Source: RCIO01 sp964629765 (lineage in GTDB: Bacteria; Pseudomonadota; Alphaproteobacteria; Rhizobiales; Rhizobiaceae). From it: 64,000 nucleotides of DNA. The position numbers were made by a program, and so were the translations under genes. Shown here one piece after another: positions 55,001-61,000 of this stretch. The notes beneath the pieces are model-generated. The model searched no databases, was not told where the DNA came from, and was given only the letters and a program-made list of their open reading frames with translations. Numbering within the stretch: the first letter of the stretch is position 1; every line of letters starts with the position of its first letter. Location of the stretch: positions 40,028-104,027 of the forward strand of contig CAZVTK010000003.1 of NCBI GenBank assembly GCA_964629765.1. The letters run 5' to 3'.

Positions 55001-58000
55001 CCTGTTCCAGGCGGTGCCCAGCTCGACATGCACCTTGTTGTCGACCACCGAGACGCTCACGTCGGAATCGAACATGCCGCCCGGCACTTCCATCACGCCG
55101 AAAGCGTTGATCGAGATCGTGTTCGGCGCGCCGGCGTCGGGATCGAGCGTATCGTTCGCGCGCACGTCGAAGGTCGCCGAGACGTCGTCCTCGGTCATGG
55201 TGAAGGCGGGGTCAGTCGCCCCGTCGTCGTCGACGGCGACCGGATCGTCGTCGACCGGGACGACGGTGACGGTCAAGCTCCGGCTGACAGTGCGCACGTC
55301 CGTGACGTCGGCGCCGTCGATGGTGGCCGTGTCGGTCACCACCATGTCGACCGTCAGCGTGAAGCTCTGGTCGTGGTCCGGCGGCGGCGTGACCGTCAGC
55401 GGCTGCGTGAGCGCCGCGAATTCGGCCTGCGTGATCAACCACGTGTCGGGGTTGCCGCCCGTGCCGGGCACGAACGTGCCGGCGCTGAAGACCGCGCCGG
55501 CCGGGAAGCCGGAGACGACGAGCACGAAGGTCTCGGAATTGTCGGTGTCGGCGAGCGCGGCGGTTATCCCCGACAGCGCGATCGCCGTGTCCTCAAGGCC
55601 GGTGGCGAAAGTAGAAAAATCGAACTCGATATTGACATATGTCGACGTATCAAAGGACAGGCCCTGCCAGTTTATGTAAAGCGTTTCGTAATCCCATGAA
55701 ATCCGCGATATATCAAGCCCTACCATATTCGTTTCGAGCGTGAATTCATAAGGGAATAATCTGTCAAAATCAATCTTAGGTCCGGCAAAGCTGGTCGCGG
55801 CCCAGATGTTAAACATAGTATAGTTAAAAATTATACTATTTGAAGCAATATCAAGGCTGAAGACTGAACCGTATGCCCATTCAGATCCGTCTCCCACGAT
55901 GAAAGTAGAGGGGCTCCCGAAACCATAGACCGGGCTGGAGAGATCCGGAAAATAATACTGTGCGGTAACGGTGCTTCCGTAGAAGCTTTCGGGCGCCAAC
56001 TCGAACACCGGCACGTCGGCCACGGGCATCACGTCGACGACGATCGTGCCGGCGACCGGCGCGGCCTGGCCGTCGCTGACCGAGTATTCGATCGACGCCT
56101 CGCCGGAGAAGTTCGCCGTCGGCACGAAATTCATGCCGCCGAGCGCGGCGTTGATGTCCGCGACCGAGCCGGAGAAGACCAGCCGCACGTCGCCGTTCGC
56201 CGTTGCCTCCAGGAAGGTCAGGCCCGCCGTGCCGTTGAGCTGGATCGTGCCGTTGGCGGCCGTCAGCACCACCGTCAGCACGTCGCCGTCGACATCGCCC
56301 ACCGAGAAGCCGGTGATCTGGAGCGGCGTGTCCTCGTCGGTCGGCGACAGGGTGGGCAAGGCCACCGTCGGCCTGTCGTTCACCGGGTTGACGGTGATCG
56401 TCGCGGTCGCCGGGTTTTCCGACACCGCGCCGAGATCGTCCCTGGCCCTGTAGAGGAAGGTGACGTCGCCGTTGAAGTTTTCGGCGGGCTTGAAGTAGAC
56501 GGCCGTGCCCGCGATCTCGTCGCCGGCCGCCAGCGCCGGCGTCAGGCCGTCCGCGTCCGCATGCAGCGTGCCGGAGGACGGCAGCCCGTCGATGACGAAG
56601 ACGAAGGTGCCGTCCACGTCCGAGCCTTCGAGATCGACCCGGATGAGGGTGTCCTCGTTGCCCGTGGCCTGCACCGCCTGCACGACAGGCTTGTCGTTCG
56701 TGCCCTGGATGACGAGGGTGATCGTGTGGACGGTTCCGTCCACGGTGGTGATCTGGATCTCGTCCCTGAGCTCGTCGCCGGGGCGCAGCTCGTTGACGAC
56801 CTGAAGGTCGTTGTCGACCAGATAGGTCCACTCGCCGGCCGCGTCGATCGTGAAGGTGCCGTAGGGGCGACTCGCGCCGGTCTGCGCGACGAAGGAAGCC
56901 TCGCCCGTGTCCGGGTCGTCCACCGTGAGGAAGCCCTTGGCCTCGATCTGGTTGACGATGTTGAGGCCAATATCCTCGACGACCGTGAGGATCGTGTCTC
57001 CCCCGATGGTGGAGGCGTCGTTGCTGCCGGTGACGGCGATCGTCAGCGTCGCGGTGGACTGCACGCCCGCCGCGTCCTGCATCGTATAGGTGAAGACGTC
57101 GAAGGCCTCCGCGTCCTGGCCGAGCGCGTTGGTCGCTTCCCGGTCGTTGTCGAGCGCGTAGCTCCACGCGCCGTTCGCGCCGAGCGTCAGCGTGCCGTAG
57201 GTGCCGGAGATGACCGAGCCCACGCCGCCGGACACGGCGCCCGTGCTGCCCGCGCCGACGCCGACGACCGCCCTGGTGTCGCCCGTGTCCACGTCGGTGT
57301 CGTTCGCCAGCACATTGCCGCCCGCCGAGGCGTTGCCGGCACGCGCCGTGCCGGCCTCGACCACTGCGTCGCCGGTGTTGGTGTCGTTCGCCGCCTGCGG
57401 CGCGTCGTTGCTGCCGGTGATGTCGATCGTCAGCGTCGCGGTGGACTGCACGCCCGCCGCGTCCTGCATCGTATAGGTGAAGACGTCGAAGGCCTCCGCG
57501 TCCTGGCCGAGCGCGTTGGTCGCTTCCCGGTCGTTGTCGAGCGCGTAGCTCCACGCGCCGTTCGCGCCGAGCGTCAGCGTGCCGTAGGTGCCGGAGATGA
57601 CCGAGCCCACGCCGCCGGACACGGCGCCTGTGCTGCCCGCGCCGACGCCGACGACCGTCTTGGTGTCGCCCGCGTCCACGTCGGTGTCGTTGGTCAGCAC
57701 GTTGCCTTCGGCTGACGAGACACCCGCGCCCGCGGCGCCGGCCTCGACAACCGCATCGCCGGAATTGGTATCGTCCGCCGCCGCCGGCGCGTCGTTGCTG
57801 CCGCCGACGGTGATGGTGGCGACGGCCGAATCCGCCTTGCCGCCGTCGTCGACGGCTTCGTAGCTGAAGGCGAGCGGCAGGCTGGCGGAGCTCCCGAGCG
57901 CGGCGAACGGGTCCTCGCCCGCATCCGACCAGATGCGGACGTCGCCGTTCGCGAGCACCGAGACATGCGCGTCGCCGAAATTCGTCGTGATGACGAAGCG

Positions 58001-61000
58001 GGCAACTTCACCGATGTCTAGCGCGTCGGCCGCGACCCGGTCGATGGAGAAGGCGGTGAAGCCGAGAGCCGCGGGGTCGATCGCGGGGTCGAGGGCGAGA
58101 TCGGTCACCGACCCGACCTTCAGCGTGCCGACGGCTTCCGCATCGGTGTCGGCGCCCGCCCCGCCGGGGGTGCCCGCGCCGGTGAGCACGTTGCCGATCA
58201 GGTGGGAGGCTGCTGCTGCGGCCTGCGCCTCGTCCTCCGTGACCGAAAGGGCGTCGCTGTTGGCGACCGGCGGCTCGTTGGCCGGGATCAGCTCGACCGT
58301 CACCGTGCCGGTTGCGAACGTGACCGGATCGCCGTCGGCGTCCCTGGCGACGATGAACTGCGTGAGGTCGAGGTCGACCGTCTCGCTGCGCAGCATGTCG
58401 AACGGGCGATGGAGCGTGAAGACCGCCTCCGCCCCCGTGCCGCTGATCGACAGCGTGAAGACGGGATCGTCCGGGTCGCCCGTATGGCCGACGAGCACGC
58501 CCTCGATGGTCTCGATGAGGATCTGTTCGCCGCCTGCCGTGTAGGTGCCGAAATCCTCCTCCGCCACTTCCTTCAGGCTGTAGGCCAGCGGGCCGTCGGC
58601 GCCCGGCACGACGAGATCGTCGAGCTCGAAGGTCTGCGAAACGGGCGTCGGGCCCAGATGACCCGTGAGGACGGAAAGATCGTCGATCTGGATCGTGCCG
58701 TTCGGCGACCAGATCTCGATCGAGGTGAGCTCCACGCCCGCGAAATCGTTGACGCCGCCCGTCGGCGGGAAGGGCGTCGTGACGGCCATGCCGAGCGAGG
58801 TGGCGCCAAAGAACGTGATCGACTGCTCGACCACGCCGCCGCTGGCCTTGTAACCCTTCAGATAGACCGTCATCTCCCCGTTCGGCCCGGCCACGGCCAC
58901 CTTCACGCCGCTCAGGATGAACGGCGTCGCGGCGTTCACGGCGCTGATGACGATCGGGCCGCCATTGCCGTAGGCGCTGCCGAAACCGCTCGACAGCGTA
59001 TTCGGGGACGCCGTCAGATCCGGGCCCAGATGAGCGGCGACGGGGGAATTCTGGGTTATCGCGGTGAAGTCGAAGGGCTTCGAATCGAAGACAAGGCCGA
59101 CCAGATCGGCCTGATTGATCGAACCGGCGGCCGTCTGCCCCGAGGCCGTCGGCACGTCGTCGTTGAAGGTGACGGTGAGCGTGCCGGGAGCCTCCGAGCC
59201 GTCGGCGTCGGTGATCGTGTAGGCGAGCGCCACCGTGGCGTCGTTCTCGTCCTCGCCCTCCGCGTGGAGGACATTGGTGAGCAGCGTCACCTTGTAGGCG
59301 CCGGTCGCCGGGTCGGTCACCGCGACGGTGAACAGCCCGGTGCCCGCGCGCGCGCCGTCGGCGATCGTCGCCGTCAGCGTGCTGGTGTTGGCGTCCCAGG
59401 CAAAGGTGACGTTTTCCACGCCGACCGTGCCCGGCTGGCCGTCGAGGCCGGCGAAGGAGAAGCCGTTGGCGCCGGCGCCCTCGGGGCCGACCGAGCCGCC
59501 CAGCGTGCCGACGAACACCGCCTCGTCGCCGAGCCCGTCGCCGCTGTCGCCTGTGTCGGCGTCGATGTCGCCGGTCGCGGCCGCCGGGTTGCTGCCGGGC
59601 AGGCCGTCGTCGTCGAGCGTCGCGGCGGCGTTGCCGTCCACGGGCACGCTGTCGGCGATGTTGAAGATGGCCTGACCCGCCGGCAGGGTGATCGTGTCGT
59701 CGTCGCCGTCGGTCGCGGTGATGTAGCGGCCGACGTCGAGCGCGATCGGCGCGCTGTCGTCATGGTCGAGATTGGCGAACAGGGTCAGCGTCGCCACGCC
59801 GGCCGGCGTCACGGTGACGGTGAAGACCACCCGGTCGCCGGCATCGAGCGCGCCCGCATCCGTGCCGTTGTCGAGGAAGCCGGTCAGCGTGGTGCCGTCG
59901 GAGACGATGTAGACCCTGGCGCCGCCGGACTTGAGGCCGGAATCCTGCACCGCCAGCGTCGCCAGCGCAAACCCGCCGCCCGTCGCCGCCCCGTCCGCGC
60001 CGAAGGCGACGAGCGCGGCGACGTCGATGGTCTGGCTCTGCTCGACGGAGGCGCCCGGCTCGCTGAGATCCGCCGCCAGCGGCTCGTCGGGCGTGACCGC
60101 CATGGGCACGCTGTCGTCGACGACGACCGCGAACGACCCCGGCGTGGCGTCGCCGTCGCCGTCCTTCGCCTTGAACGCGAAGCTGAAAACCAGCTCGTCC
60201 TCCGCGTCCTCCAGCGGATGGTCGAGCGGCGCCTTCAGCACGAAGGCGTAGCTGCCGGAGCCGGTCGCGTCGAGCACCACGGAGAAGACGACGGTCCCGT
60301 CGCCGATGGACTTCGGAGGGGTCGGACCTGTGTAGGCGACCAGCGTCGCCGCGTCGATCAGCGCGTAGCTGACGGGCGCGCCGCCGGACTTGAGGCTGGT
60401 CGGGTCGACCGGCGCGCCGTTCGAATTCCTGATCGAGATGTTGTCGATGGCGTCGATGAGATGTTCGAAGGTCAGCGGGCCGTCGACGACCGCGCCGCCG
60501 CCGGTGGTGAGGGCGAGGTCGTCTGCGACGATGAAGCCGCTATACCCGTCCCCCATTGCCGCCGAGATCGTCAGGGAGACGAGCTGCACGCCCGCGAGCA
60601 AGGTGCCCGACAGATCGTAGGACGTCAGCGCGCCGTAGGTATCCGCGTAAGGAACGCCCGGGATGACGACCTCGATCTCGCCTCCGCCGGCGACGACGCC
60701 CTTCAGGAGGACGTCATAGGCCAGGCTCGGATGCTGGTTGGCGCCGAGGCTCAGGCTGTCGAGGGAGAACGGGACGCCGTCCGGCCGGGTCAGCGTGATG
60801 GTCTTGCCGAAGATCTGCCCGTCGGAGCCGCCCCATTTGTCCATGCCTCCGCCGTCGGTCGCGAAGAGGAAGCCCTCGGTCAGGAAGGGACCGCTCGCGC
60901 CGTGCGAAAAGCCGTCGAAATTGACCGGGGTCGGGGTGCCGGGAGACGTCACCACCGCGGCGCGGCCGTCGGCGCCGTAGCTGATGCCGAGCGAGCCGCC

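Noticed and set aside
52154..55699. An 1181-codon open frame on the plus strand
   Set aside because: Also antisense to the adhesin repeats, with no domain features of its own.
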